A DNA stretch of 64,000 bases, from positions 4,269,001 to 4,333,000 of the forward strand of contig NC_011894.1 in NCBI RefSeq assembly GCF_000022085.1. The letters are read 5' to 3'. Below are positions 15,884 to 22,724 of this stretch, in pieces; position 1 is the first letter of the stretch, and every line of letters begins with the position of its first letter. A model generated the notes under the pieces. It was not told where the DNA came from and did not search any database. It saw only the letters and a program-made list of their open reading frames with translations. The translations under genes and the position numbers were made by a program. The DNA comes from Methylobacterium nodulans ORS 2060. GTDB lineage: Bacteria > Pseudomonadota > Alphaproteobacteria > Rhizobiales > Beijerinckiaceae.

Positions 15884-16765
15884 CTACTGCGGCTGGACGA
15901 GGCTCTGGATCTGCGGCTTGGCCGCCGCGAAGGCGCGGAGCAGCCCGTCGTAGGCCCGCTCGTGCGCGGTCACCCAGGCCAGCCCGGTCACGAACAGCGC
16001 ATCGACCGCGATCGTGCCGAGCGCCTTGGTGCCGTAGACCAGCCCGGCGGGCTGGATGCGCGGATAGGTCCCGGCCGGGATCTCGCCGTAGGTATAGACC
16101 GGCTGCCCGCGCGCATCCTTGGCGGTCGTGGTCATGTCGCGGTCGTCCGTGCCGGCGAGCACGATGCGGTCCCCCTGCGCCTGGGCATCACCCTTGATGA
16201 AGGAGGCGTTGAGCGCGCCGACCCAGAGCATGCACTGCACCTGGGAGCCGTCCGCGACCGCCGAGAGCGCGCGCACGCCCGACCGGGTGTCGATCTGGAT
16301 GGGGGCGTAGCGCGTCTTGTCGGCCAGCACGAAGGCGTCCCAGGTCGTGCGACCGCCCGAGCCGTCCGGCCCGACCGCGACCGTGGTGGCCTTGGTGAGG
16401 TCGACCACCCGCTTGATCCCGGCCTGCCGGTTGCAGAGCAGGTGCGCCTGCTCCTGATAGAGCACGCCCGCCCGCTCGAGGGTCGATAGCGCCTGAGCGT
16501 TGCGGGCCGAGTAGACGAGGAGCGCGTCGGCCTGGACGAAGGCGCCGTCGCACTGGCCCGCCACGATCTTGTCGAGATTGTCGAGCGAGCCCTGGGTTGG
16601 GATCACCTCGAGCTGCACGCTCGAGGCCTTGCTCTTCAGGAGGTGGCCGGCGCGGAAATAATGGCCCGCCTCGCTGCCGGTGCAGAGGCGGAAGGCCGGC
16701 GGCTCGGCCGCCTGGGCGGCGCAGGATGCGAGCAGGGCCGCGGATACGAGAAGCAGCGATCTCAT
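15884..16765 (-). CDS. TAXI-type periplasmic solute-binding protein (TRAP family)
   Basis: 293 residues with an export signal (residues 1-20); LASC at 12-15 fits a lipobox, or cleavage may follow AQA. The mature part opens FRLCTGSEAGHYFRAGHLL and has TQGSLDNLDKIVAGQCDGAF and TVAVGPDGSGGRTTWDAF, the layout of TAXI solute receptors of TRAP transporters. No TRAP membrane subunits are encoded nearby, and it sits within a leftward phage early operon, which is odd for a transport protein. A lysogenic-conversion or receptor-masking role is inference. Confidence 0.75.
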   Translation of the reverse strand: MRSLLLVSAALLASCAAQAAEPPAFRLCTGSEAGHYFRAGHLLKSKASSVQLEVIPTQGSLDNLDKIVAGQCDGAFVQADALLVYSARNAQALSTLERAGVLYQEQAHLLCNRQAGIKRVVDLTKATTVAVGPDGSGGRTTWDAFVLADKTRYAPIQIDTRSGVRALSAVADGSQVQCMLWVGALNASFIKGDAQAQGDRIVLAGTDDRDMTTTAKDARGQPVYTYGEIPAGTYPRIQPAGLVYGTKALGTIAVDALFVTGLAWVTAHERAYDGLLRAFAAAKPQIQSLVQPQ

Positions 16766-16817
16766 GGGGATCTCCGGGGGTGGGGTGCGAGCCGGCCGAG
16801 CCCGGGCCGGCAGCGGG

Positions 16818-16952
16818 TCAGGCCCGGGGCGGAGAGCGACGGGCGAAGAGGCGGGAGAGGCGGAGCGCGACGCGCACGCTCAGGACGATGACCGTCCCGA
16901 GCCCGATCAGGGCGAGGAGGTCGGTGGAGCGGGAGAGGACGGCCCAGATCAC
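16818..16952 (-). CDS. Single-helix membrane peptide
   Basis: 44 residues from GTG 16952, coupled to the preceding gene (GTGA) and preceded by GGGAGG. One hydrophobic helix (DLLALIGLGTVIVLSVRVAL, residues 11-30) followed by a basic tail. Could be a spanin-, holin- or exclusion-type peptide; nothing specific. Confidence 0.5.
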   Translation of the reverse strand: MIWAVLSRSTDLLALIGLGTVIVLSVRVALRLSRLFARRSPPRA

Positions 16953-17074
16953 AGCCACCTCCCGATGGCCGCGAAGCTCGCGGCGATCACGACGAGAAGC
17001 CCGGCTCGGGCGGCGATCTGGGCGGCGGCCCGGCAGCGGCGGTCGAGCGCGGCGAGGCGGAGAGCAAGGCGCAT
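16949..17074 (-). CDS. Single-helix membrane peptide
   Basis: 41 residues from ATG 17074 behind a strong GAGGAGGGGCGG ribosome site. Basic N-terminus then one hydrophobic helix (AGLLVVIAASFAAI). It lies between the first gene of the leftward operon and the coupled peptide at 16818-16952, forming a pair. Confidence 0.55.
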   Translation of the reverse strand: MRLALRLAALDRRCRAAAQIAARAGLLVVIAASFAAIGRWL

Positions 17075-17084
17075 CCGCCCCTCC

Positions 17085-17513
17085 TCACCCGCGGGTCGCG
17101 ACGCCGACGCACGCGGGCGTCAAGCGGGTGAAGGGCAGCACGTCGGCGGGCGCCTTCTCGGCCGGACCCACGACGCCATGGCGCCGGGCCGCGTCCTCCA
17201 GGCTCGCGGGCAGCGCGTCCCGCTCATCGTCCCGGTCGATCAGGTCGACGACCTTGCCGAGCGCCATCGCAGTGACGTTGCGGGCGACCGGCGTCAGCGG
17301 GTCGGTGATGTCGAGCTCGTAGACCTCCCGGAGCATCGAGCCCTGGCGCTCGTCGGCTGCAAGGAACTCCGCAATCGCAGTGAGGCCGTTGTCGACGATG
17401 GTCTCCTCGATCCACTTCCGGCCCGAGGCATCGACAAAGTGAGCAAGGTAGGTGCGAGGCGGCTCGCGGCGGCCGAGCAGGGCAACGAGGTCGGGTTGGG
17501 GGCGGGTGAGCAC
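17085..17513 (-). CDS. First gene of the leftward early operon, hypothetical
   Basis: 142 residues from GTG 17513. Segments RTYLAHFVDASGRKWIEETI and LREVYELDITDPLTPVARNV are alpha/beta without a recognised fold. It is the promoter-proximal gene of the leftward operon: the promoter (17547-17575) with an operator in its spacer, then a perfect hairpin at 17523-17541 whose distal arm overlaps the ribosome site. Position analogous to early regulators in lambdoid phages; function unknown. Confidence 0.6.
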   Translation of the reverse strand: MLTRPQPDLVALLGRREPPRTYLAHFVDASGRKWIEETIVDNGLTAIAEFLAADERQGSMLREVYELDITDPLTPVARNVTAMALGKVVDLIDRDDERDALPASLEDAARRHGVVGPAEKAPADVLPFTRLTPACVGVATRG

Positions 17514-17522
17514 TGCGGGGCT

Positions 17523-17541
17523 CCATCGCGAGAGGCGATGG
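17523..17541 (-). promoter_or_regulatory. Leader hairpin over the ribosome site
   Basis: Perfect 7-bp inverted repeat (CCATCGC, 5-base loop, GCGATGG) in the leftward transcript leader; its distal arm shares the GG of the GGAG ribosome site eight bases before the GTG start at 17513. Confidence 0.5.
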
Positions 17542-17546
17542 ACGGA

Positions 17547-17575
17547 AACTAACTGCGGTTATTTTACCGCGTCAA
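17547..17575 (-). promoter_or_regulatory. Leftward early promoter
   Basis: On the minus strand TTGACG (17575-17570), a 17-base spacer and TTAGTT (17552-17547). The spacer contains an entire operator copy (17555-17570), so repressor binding would block polymerase. Confidence 0.65.
17555..17570. promoter_or_regulatory. Repressor operator, left site 1
   Basis: GCGGTT-ATTTT-ACCGC, one of five copies of consensus GCGGTA-N5-ACCGC flanking the repressor gene; inside the leftward promoter spacer. Confidence 0.7.
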
Positions 17576-17582
17576 GAGGCTT

Positions 17583-17598
17583 GCGGTATAAAACCCGC
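17583..17598. promoter_or_regulatory. Repressor operator, left site 2
   Basis: GCGGTA-TAAAA-CCCGC, 28 bp from left site 1. It overlaps a CCCGC-GAAA-GCGGG hairpin (17594-17607) which, read on the minus strand, is followed by TTTTA and could terminate transcription arriving from the repressor side. Confidence 0.6.
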
Positions 17599-17713
17599 GA
17601 AAGCGGGTGCAACCCCGCACGGCGGAAAAAATGCCATTCCACCGCGGCCGGGACGCTTGACACGCAGCTCAAAAGAGAACGAACTAGGGGCATATGACGC
17701 AGAGGAACTTGGA

Positions 17714-17965
17714 ATGTGCGGGCGCAATGATGCGTCAGGCGGCCTATCTGAATTGCGGTATAAGCTCAGGGTGCGTTGTTTGTCATGTATGGACGAGACA
17801 TACCCGATTGTATCACTTGGAATGCAGCGCAGAGATGCTGCTACAATTGACAGGCGAGTGAGAAAAATGGCAGAGAATATCCCGTTTGAATGCCATAGAT
17901 GCTCCGGCAAATCTTCTCAGCTAGTAGCTTATTTCGAAAGTCCGCCCACTCGGCTGGCCTGTTAA
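17714..17965 (+). CDS. Small zinc-ribbon protein of the immunity region
   Basis: 83 residues from ATG 17714, chosen because AGAGGA sits 7 bases upstream; the frame is open from a TTG at 17657. Two CX2C pairs (VRCLSCMDE and FECHRCSGK) make a zinc ribbon. AT-richer than the operons. It converges on the repressor gene, the stop codons overlapping by a few bases, and a TTGACA at 17657 may be part of its promoter. Unknown function; could be an accessory immunity factor. Confidence 0.6.
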   Translation: MCGRNDASGGLSELRYKLRVRCLSCMDETYPIVSLGMQRRDAATIDRRVRKMAENIPFECHRCSGKSSQLVAYFESPPTRLAC

Positions 17966-18732
17966 AGCTTGTTCAACACGCTCCGAGCCCAAGCCAGTAT
18001 CCGAACTTCGCGTCCATCGTCAGCCTCCATGCTGTGGGGAACCACGATCGGCTTATAGCGCGACACTGTCGAGCGCGGGTGAAACTCGTACCGGTCCTCA
18101 TAGACCTCCAGTTGCTTCACTGAGCGCTCTACCAAGTGCCCGCCTTCTCGGCTTTGCTGGACAATCACGACCATTCCGGTGTGGAGTGCAACACGACCAT
18201 GCAACCCTTCAAAGTCTAGAGCCACAACGCGATCGCCGCGCAGAATTGGTCGCGGCGTGAGAGCATTCATTGAGTCCCCGCGTACGTCGAAGGCAACCTG
18301 CTGCACCCGTGGGTATTCGCTATCGGGTGGAAGAAAGATGTCTTCGGGCGGGACATCTATGAATTCTGAAATCTCGCGGTAAGATCCCGCCTCGACAAAG
18401 CCGCCATATAAAACGCGAACCGCCGGCTGTGTCGCTTGGACGATCTCTTCTCCACCTGCTGCAGAAGAGATAGAGGTTGATCCAGAGCTAGGCGCCTTGG
18501 CTGGCTCCTCAGGGCCTGCTCCGGCAAAGAGCCAGACAGATGTCGTACCCAGGACCGGCGCGAGCGCATTCAGTGTCGCCGTGCTGACCCCTTGGCGGCC
18601 ATCCTTCTCTAGAGCACGGCGCAGATTGCGGATTGCGTCGGGCTTTCCGGCCTTCTCCGAAGCGGCACGCTCCGACAGGCCGGTGGCCTCCAGCCGGCGC
18701 TCTATCCGCTCCAAAATCTCTCGTAATTCCAT
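17962..18732 (-). CDS. CI-like phage repressor, S24 peptidase family
   Basis: 256 residues from ATG 18732. N-terminal HTH about residues 1-70 (LREILERIERRLEATGLSER, AASEKAGKPDAIRNLRR), linker, then a LexA/CI S24 domain: probable self-cleavage Ala-Gly in GGFVEAGSYRE, nucleophile Ser in DVRGDSMNAL, and catalytic Lys in ERSVKQLEVY. It should keep lysogeny and undergo RecA-stimulated cleavage. The first operator lies one base before the start codon, and there is no Shine-Dalgarno, so the message may be nearly leaderless and autoregulated. Confidence 0.9.
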   Translation of the reverse strand: MELREILERIERRLEATGLSERAASEKAGKPDAIRNLRRALEKDGRQGVSTATLNALAPVLGTTSVWLFAGAGPEEPAKAPSSGSTSISSAAGGEEIVQATQPAVRVLYGGFVEAGSYREISEFIDVPPEDIFLPPDSEYPRVQQVAFDVRGDSMNALTPRPILRGDRVVALDFEGLHGRVALHTGMVVIVQQSREGGHLVERSVKQLEVYEDRYEFHPRSTVSRYKPIVVPHSMEADDGREVRILAWARSVLNKL

Positions 18733-18733
18733 G

Positions 18734-18749
18734 GCGGTAGAATGACCGC
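18734..18749. promoter_or_regulatory. Repressor operator, right site 1
   Basis: GCGGTA-GAATG-ACCGC, a perfect-arm copy immediately upstream of the repressor start codon; placed to autoregulate the repressor. Confidence 0.7.
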
Positions 18750-18767
18750 CAACACGGCCGTTTGCGA

Positions 18768-18783
18768 GCGGTAATAAGGCCGT
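18768..18783. promoter_or_regulatory. Repressor operator, right site 2
   Basis: GCGGTA-ATAAG-GCCGT, degenerate right arm, 34 bp from right site 1, next to a TTGACA (18783-18788) that may be the -35 box of the rightward promoter. Confidence 0.6.
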
Positions 18784-18791
18784 TGACATCC

Positions 18792-18807
18792 GCGGTATTT
18801 GTACCGA
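18792..18807. promoter_or_regulatory. Repressor operator, right site 3
   Basis: GCGGTA-TTTGT-ACCGA, 24 bp from right site 2, lying between the TTGACA and the first rightward gene. Confidence 0.65.
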
Positions 18808-18837
18808 TGCTGAGTGCGTTGGATCGGACGCCTCGGT

Positions 18838-19134
18838 ATGAATGGCAGAGAAGACATCCTTCGCTTGGCAGGCCTCTACGGCTCCGCGACAGGGCTGAAG
18901 CGGACAACCGTAAGCTGGCGCCTCTTCCAGGACACTAACAAGCTCGACGTTATCGCAAGCGGCCGCGATCTGTATCTCGGGCGCTACGAGCGCGCGATGC
19001 AATTCTTCTCCGATCATTGGCCGGATAATCTCCCGTGGCCCGATGACATCCGGCGCCCGCCGAAGTCAGCGGCACAGGTAGAGGCCGCGCTGGCCGCTTC
19101 CTCTGCTGCCTCGATGGCGGAGGCGGCGCCGTGA
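18838..19134 (+). CDS. First rightward gene, Cro-position protein
   Basis: 98 residues from ATG 18838 (an earlier TTG at 18814 is possible; no clear ribosome site). The segment ILRLAGLYGSATGLKRTTVS followed by WRLFQDTNKLDVIASGRDLY looks like a helix-turn-helix, then RYERAMQFFSDHWPDNLPWP is a common tail of small alphaproteobacterial prophage proteins. Its place, divergent from the CI-like repressor across three operators, suggests a Cro-like or early activator role; this is inference. Confidence 0.65.
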   Translation: MNGREDILRLAGLYGSATGLKRTTVSWRLFQDTNKLDVIASGRDLYLGRYERAMQFFSDHWPDNLPWPDDIRRPPKSAAQVEAALAASSAASMAEAAP

Positions 19135-19346
19135 CTAAGCACCGCTTCACCGTCGATCGGACAGCAATCCATCACATCGTCCGCATGTCAGGCGATGCGG
19201 GCTCGGGTTGGTCGTGGGGCCAATCACGCTTCACGGACCGGGAAGACCGCTTGATCGAAGATCAGCCGAAGCGTGGTCTCGGTCGCTTGCGTCACCTTCT
19301 CAAGCTCTTCTTCCGTCAGGTGCGGGTTCGTCATGGCGTTGACTAG
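19131..19346 (+). CDS. Possible small coupled gene
   Basis: 71 residues from a GTG that overlaps the preceding stop (GTGA) and follows GGAGG. The N-terminal 30 residues (MTKHRFTVDRTAIHHIVRMS) look plausible, but the rest is antisense to a better-looking minus-strand gene at 19224-19481. Confidence 0.35.
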   Translation: MTKHRFTVDRTAIHHIVRMSGDAGSGWSWGQSRFTDREDRLIEDQPKRGLGRLRHLLKLFFRQVRVRHGVD

Positions 19347-19481
19347 ACCATCAGCGGCGAGCGCGACGCTCGCCAGCCAGTCGGCCGGATGCGCCGGATT
19401 GGCCGCGCGTGCAGCGTGCATGGCCAGGGCGCGCACCGCGGCGCACAGCGCGAGCCACCGAGCCTCATCGGTTTCCGTCAT
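19224..19481 (-). CDS. Hypothetical small minus-strand protein
   Basis: 85 residues from ATG 19481 behind GGAGCGG. Helical throughout (LALCAAVRALAMHAARAANP, LTEEELEKVTQATETTLRLI). Orientation is opposite to the rightward operon. The frame stays open far upstream, but the residues there look non-native, so I stop at this start. Confidence 0.5.
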   Translation of the reverse strand: MTETDEARWLALCAAVRALAMHAARAANPAHPADWLASVALAADGLVNAMTNPHLTEEELEKVTQATETTLRLIFDQAVFPVREA

Positions 19482-19586
19482 CAGCCGCTCCATCGGGTTG
19501 GTTGGCACTTCCGATGGTAGCAGCGCCGGGCGGCGTTCCGACCTGTTCCGCCGCCCGGCGTCTGCAGTTGCTGTGGGAGGCGCCTG

Positions 19587-19919
19587 ATGCGCGCCCTCCC
19601 GCAGGAGATTGGCCCGCTTCGCGTCGCCCCGATCGGCAATCGCGCTCGCGTGCAGATCCCCTCCGCCGGACCCTTCGCCGACGGGCAGCTCACGCGCACG
19701 GAAGCGGTGCAGCTGCGCGCTTGGCTCGACCGCTTCCTGGACGGCGACGCCGTAATGGCGAGCGGCGGCGGCCCGCACCAGAGCGGTCCGCGCCTCGTCC
19801 GCGGCCTCAGCGCCGACGGCGACCGACCCGTGTTCGAGAAGGCCGGCGATGCGCTCAGCGGCGGCACCAGCCCCGCACCAGCCCAGCGTCTTCACTCGTC
19901 CAGTCGCGGCGAGGCGTGA
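19587..19919 (+). CDS. Hypothetical phage protein
   Basis: 110 residues. The first 55 (RVAPIGNRARVQIPSAGPFA then DGQLTRTEAVQLRAWLDRFL) look like a genuine domain with a beta strand and a helix; the C-terminal half is proline/serine-rich low complexity. Plus strand, in line with the rightward operon. Confidence 0.5.
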   Translation: MRALPQEIGPLRVAPIGNRARVQIPSAGPFADGQLTRTEAVQLRAWLDRFLDGDAVMASGGGPHQSGPRLVRGLSADGDRPVFEKAGDALSGGTSPAPAQRLHSSSRGEA

Positions 19920-20164
19920 GCCGTCATGCGCTCCTCCTCCGCCCCCGAGACCCGCCGGTCCAGCAAGCCTGGCCCAGCCGGCAGCGCGCCCGGTCCGGCT
20001 ACGACCGGCCCCTGTCCGTTCCGGATCGGGCGCAACCCTCTTCGCGGAGCTCAGCTCAGCAATTCTGTTCGCGCCGGCCGCCCGGCCCGCGCTCCGAGGC
20101 CCCGGCCGGCGTTGGCGTTCCCGGCTGGAGCACTGCCCATCGTGGGCGTTTCCTCCCTGACTGG
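19920..20164. other. Region without a convincing gene
   Basis: Several frames are open here because of the high GC content, including one starting at GTG 19917 coupled to the previous stop and one at 19926, but all run through the terminator at 20165 and have low-complexity arginine/proline/serine composition. I see no supported gene. Confidence 0.4.
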
Positions 20165-20197
20165 CCCCCTCTCCCGGTGCGGAGAGGGGGGCTTTTT
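20165..20197 (+). terminator. Rho-independent terminator
   Basis: Perfect 10-bp stem CCCCCTCTCC (20165-20174) with GGAGAGGGGG (20181-20190), 6-base loop, followed by GCTTTTT. Ends the first part of the rightward early transcript. Confidence 0.85.
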
Positions 20198-20422
20198 GGG
20201 GCCGCAATTCCGACGTGCCGCGTTCGGCGGCGCGTGCGCCCGCGCCATCAAGGTCTCTCGCATCGCTGACCGCGCGGGCGCTCCCCTGTTCCTGGTCTCG
20301 CGTGACCGCTCGCCGGCAAGCATCGTCGGTCGCGCGCGTGTTGTCCTGCGTATCCCTGTCCACCTCCTGCATCTCGAAGCTCCTTTCGGTTCGACGCTGT
20401 TGAACCACAGGAGCCTTCCGAC
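20198..20422. other. Gap after terminator
   Basis: No convincing plus-strand gene. On the minus strand an ATG at 20372 has a good AAAGGAG ribosome site, but its frame is low complexity and passes antisense through the terminator, so I do not call it. Probably holds the promoter for the gene starting at 20423. Confidence 0.35.
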
Positions 20423-20881
20423 GTGCCGGGAAAACATACCGAGGGCTCGGAAAAGTATTCCGAGGGCGGTCGCATGACGACGGTCGATCAAGCCTCTCAG
20501 CTTCTGCGAGAGCTCGCCGAACCGCGGCCGGTCGGCGACACCGTGAAAGCTGCCATCACGCGCGCCGCGCGCGCGGTCTCTGCCGTTCTTCAGGAGCCGA
20601 TGAGCTATGGCCGTGCCGAGGATATCTGGCGGCGCGAGGCTCGCCGGATCGACGCCGCCGAGATGGACGCCATCCGGGCCGCGCATGCCCGCCGCGCCGG
20701 CGAGCTTCGGACCGAAGTTCAGAAAGCTGCGGCGTTGGCTCAACGCCTTGAGCGCCTGGTTGCCCAAGCATCTCCTGCTTCAAGCGGCGAAGATCTTGAG
20801 CAGATCCGGTCTACGGCAGATGAGGCGTGGAAGGCGGCGCGTACGCTTCGCCGTCTTGCTTCGGAAGCGCGCGGAGCGTGA
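20423..20881 (+). CDS. Hypothetical helical phage protein
   Basis: 152 residues from GTG 20423 (AGGAG about 10 bases upstream) or 135 from ATG 20474 (GAGGGCGG). Long amphipathic helices (ARRIDAAEMDAIRAAHARRA, LRTEVQKAAALAQRLERLVA). First gene of the distal rightward early operon. No specific family recognised. Confidence 0.6.
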   Translation: MPGKHTEGSEKYSEGGRMTTVDQASQLLRELAEPRPVGDTVKAAITRAARAVSAVLQEPMSYGRAEDIWRREARRIDAAEMDAIRAAHARRAGELRTEVQKAAALAQRLERLVAQASPASSGEDLEQIRSTADEAWKAARTLRRLASEARGA

Positions 20882-20887
20882 TCGACG

Positions 20888-20983
20888 ATGACGGACTTCG
20901 TCGATTTCAGGCCCTCCGAATTCACGCCGCCCGAGACAGGCCGGCCGGCGCCGACCGATGGTCGCGCGGAAGGTCAGCGATGA
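20888..20983 (+). CDS. 31-residue coupled peptide
   Basis: ATG 20888 to TGA 20983, MTDFVDFRPSEFTPPETGRP onward. The stop overlaps the ATG of the VRR-NUC gene (ATGA), so it may act mainly to couple translation. Acidic/proline-rich; function unknown. Confidence 0.4.
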   Translation: MTDFVDFRPSEFTPPETGRPAPTDGRAEGQR

Positions 20984-21360
20984 CCCGCGCCCGCCCCGAG
21001 CACCACATCCAGGCCGCCATCGTGGCGCGCCTGCGCGGCAGCTTCGATGCCATCGTGGCTGCGGTGCCGAACGGCGGCCGGCGCGGCAAGCGCGAGGCGG
21101 TAGAGCTGCGGGCGGAGGGCGTCGAGCCCGGGCATCCCGATCTGATCGCCTACGGCCGCGACGGCCGGGTCCTGCTGCTCGAGGTCAAGGCGGCCGGCGG
21201 GTCGCTCAGCGCGGCCCAGCGGCGCCTGATCCCGAACCTGCGCGAGCGCGGCTTCCCGGTCGCCGTGGTGCGGGACATCGAGGGCGCGGTGCAGGCGATG
21301 CGCGAGGCTGGGTTCGGGCCGCGCCGCGGGCCTGCGCCCGAGCCGGCGACGGAGTTCTGA
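20980..21360 (+). CDS. VRR-NUC domain nuclease
   Basis: 126 residues. The VRR-NUC (PD-(D/E)XK) pattern is visible: PEHHIQAAIVARLR start helix, PNGGRRGKREAVELRAEG, catalytic Asp in EPGHPDLIAYG and E-x-K in VLLLEVKAAGG, then LSAAQ. Such stand-alone VRR-NUC proteins are common in phage replication modules, probably acting as structure-specific endonucleases. Confidence 0.85.
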   Translation: MTRARPEHHIQAAIVARLRGSFDAIVAAVPNGGRRGKREAVELRAEGVEPGHPDLIAYGRDGRVLLLEVKAAGGSLSAAQRRLIPNLRERGFPVAVVRDIEGAVQAMREAGFGPRRGPAPEPATEF

Positions 21361-21434
21361 CCGTGGCGGCGCTCCAGTCCCATTCCGAGGCCCGTCATGC
21401 CCGCAGCCCTGCCCGCGTCGGGGGATCGGCGCAA

Positions 21435-21803
21435 ATGCGGCTCGGATTGAAGGGCGAGAAGAAGCTGCGCGAGGACGAGCAGCTCTCCAAGCAGTACCGG
21501 GCCTGGAAGCGGCAGAAGCTTGAGGCGCTGCTCGCCGGTCCTCGCGGCGAGGAGATCCGCGACCTCGATCGGTTCATGCGCCGGATGGGCTTCGCCGACG
21601 GGCCGGCGTTGATCGCCCGCGTCGAGGCCGCGGCGTGGATCCAGGAGATGGACGGCGACGCCCGCCACGATCTCCTCAGCCTGATCGGGCGGCGCATCGC
21701 CCTGATGCGGGAGCGGAACGGCCTCGAGCCCTTCAACGACGGCGTGCCCGGCGACCCACCCCGCGCCTTCGAGCGGATCAAGGGGATTCTCGGATGTCGG
21801 TGA
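21435..21803 (+). CDS. Hypothetical phage protein
   Basis: 122 residues from ATG 21435; a GTG at 21363 with GGAG eight bases upstream would add 24 residues. Charged, helical (KGEKKLREDEQLSKQYRAWK, IGRRIALMRERNGLEPFNDG). No family recognised. Its stop overlaps the methyltransferase start. Confidence 0.55.
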   Translation: MRLGLKGEKKLREDEQLSKQYRAWKRQKLEALLAGPRGEEIRDLDRFMRRMGFADGPALIARVEAAAWIQEMDGDARHDLLSLIGRRIALMRERNGLEPFNDGVPGDPPRAFERIKGILGCR

Positions 21804-22471
21804 TCGCCCCCGCGGGCGGCGCGGCCGTCATGGCGTCGCGGCGCGAGCCGCCGGACAGCCTCGATTTCTTCCCGACGGCGCCGTGGGGCACGCGCGCCTT
21901 CGTGCGCCACGTCCTGCCACGCCTGTCGCTGCGGCCGATCGCGAGCGTGTGGGACCCGTGCTGCGGCGCGGGACACATGGCCGAGGTGCTGCGCGAGTCA
22001 ATTCCCAACGTGCACGCCTCAGACGTGTTCGACTACGGCTGCGGGTACGTGGTCGCGGACTTCCTTGATGCTGCGACACTGCCGCCGCGGGACGTCGAGG
22101 CGATCGTGTTCAACCCGCCGTTCAATGTGGCGGCCGACTTCGTGCTGCGCGCGCTCGACCTCGCGCCCATCGTCGCCTGCCTGTGCCGGACAGCCTGGAA
22201 CGAGGGCGCGGACCGCTACAAGCGCCTGTTCAGGCGCCGGCCGCCCACGTTGTTCGCCCCCTACGTCGAGCGTCTTCCGATGCATCGCGGCCGGTGGGAG
22301 CCGAACGGCACGACGGCGACCGCCTACGCGTGGTTCTGCTGGAGCACCTTCGTCGAGCCGCAGCCGATCCTGCACATCCCGCCTGGCTGTCGGCGCGCGC
22401 TCACTCGTCCCGATGACGCCGCGCGCTTCGGCGCGCAGACCACGGCACCGCTGCTCGTGGCCGCGGAGTAG
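21794..22471 (+). CDS. SAM-dependent DNA methyltransferase
   Basis: 225 residues. SAM-binding motif I is VWDPCCGAGHMAEVL (residues about 54-68) and the catalytic motif IV is FNPPFN, the NPP[FY] of N6-adenine methyltransferases. The opening SLDFFPTAPWGTRAFVRHVL is typical of phage-encoded orphan adenine methyltransferases. No partner restriction enzyme is adjacent, so it likely protects or marks phage DNA. Confidence 0.85.
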   Translation: MSVIAPAGGAAVMASRREPPDSLDFFPTAPWGTRAFVRHVLPRLSLRPIASVWDPCCGAGHMAEVLRESIPNVHASDVFDYGCGYVVADFLDAATLPPRDVEAIVFNPPFNVAADFVLRALDLAPIVACLCRTAWNEGADRYKRLFRRRPPTLFAPYVERLPMHRGRWEPNGTTATAYAWFCWSTFVEPQPILHIPPGCRRALTRPDDAARFGAQTTAPLLVAAE

Positions 22472-22475
22472 CGCC

Positions 22476-22724
22476 ATGACGCCCTTCCGCGCCCTGCCCG
22501 TCTTCCGTCCTGGCCTCGTCGGCGTCCACACGCGCGGGGCGGACGCGGTGCGCCTCTCCGGAGCGCTCGTCGGCGTGCCGGACGCCTATCCGGCCGCTGT
22601 GGCGCTGGGCGATCCATCCATCCCGGCGCGGCGCGCCCGCGCGCTGCGGATCCTGGAAGGGCTGCCGGCGCGCCAGCGGGAGCGGATCCTGGCGGCCTAC
22701 GAGCGAACGGGGCAACGCGCATGA
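22476..22724 (+). CDS. Hypothetical small phage protein
   Basis: 82 residues (MTPFRALPVFRPGLVGVHTR onward); C-terminal helix LPARQRERILAAYERTGQ. Stop overlaps the helicase start (ATGA). Function unknown. Confidence 0.55.
   Translation: MTPFRALPVFRPGLVGVHTRGADAVRLSGALVGVPDAYPAAVALGDPSIPARRARALRILEGLPARQRERILAAYERTGQRA

Noticed and set aside
19224..20408. 394-codon minus-strand frame
   Set aside because: Only the last 85 codons have protein-like content and a ribosome site; the remainder crosses a plus-strand terminator and a plus-strand gene in antisense.
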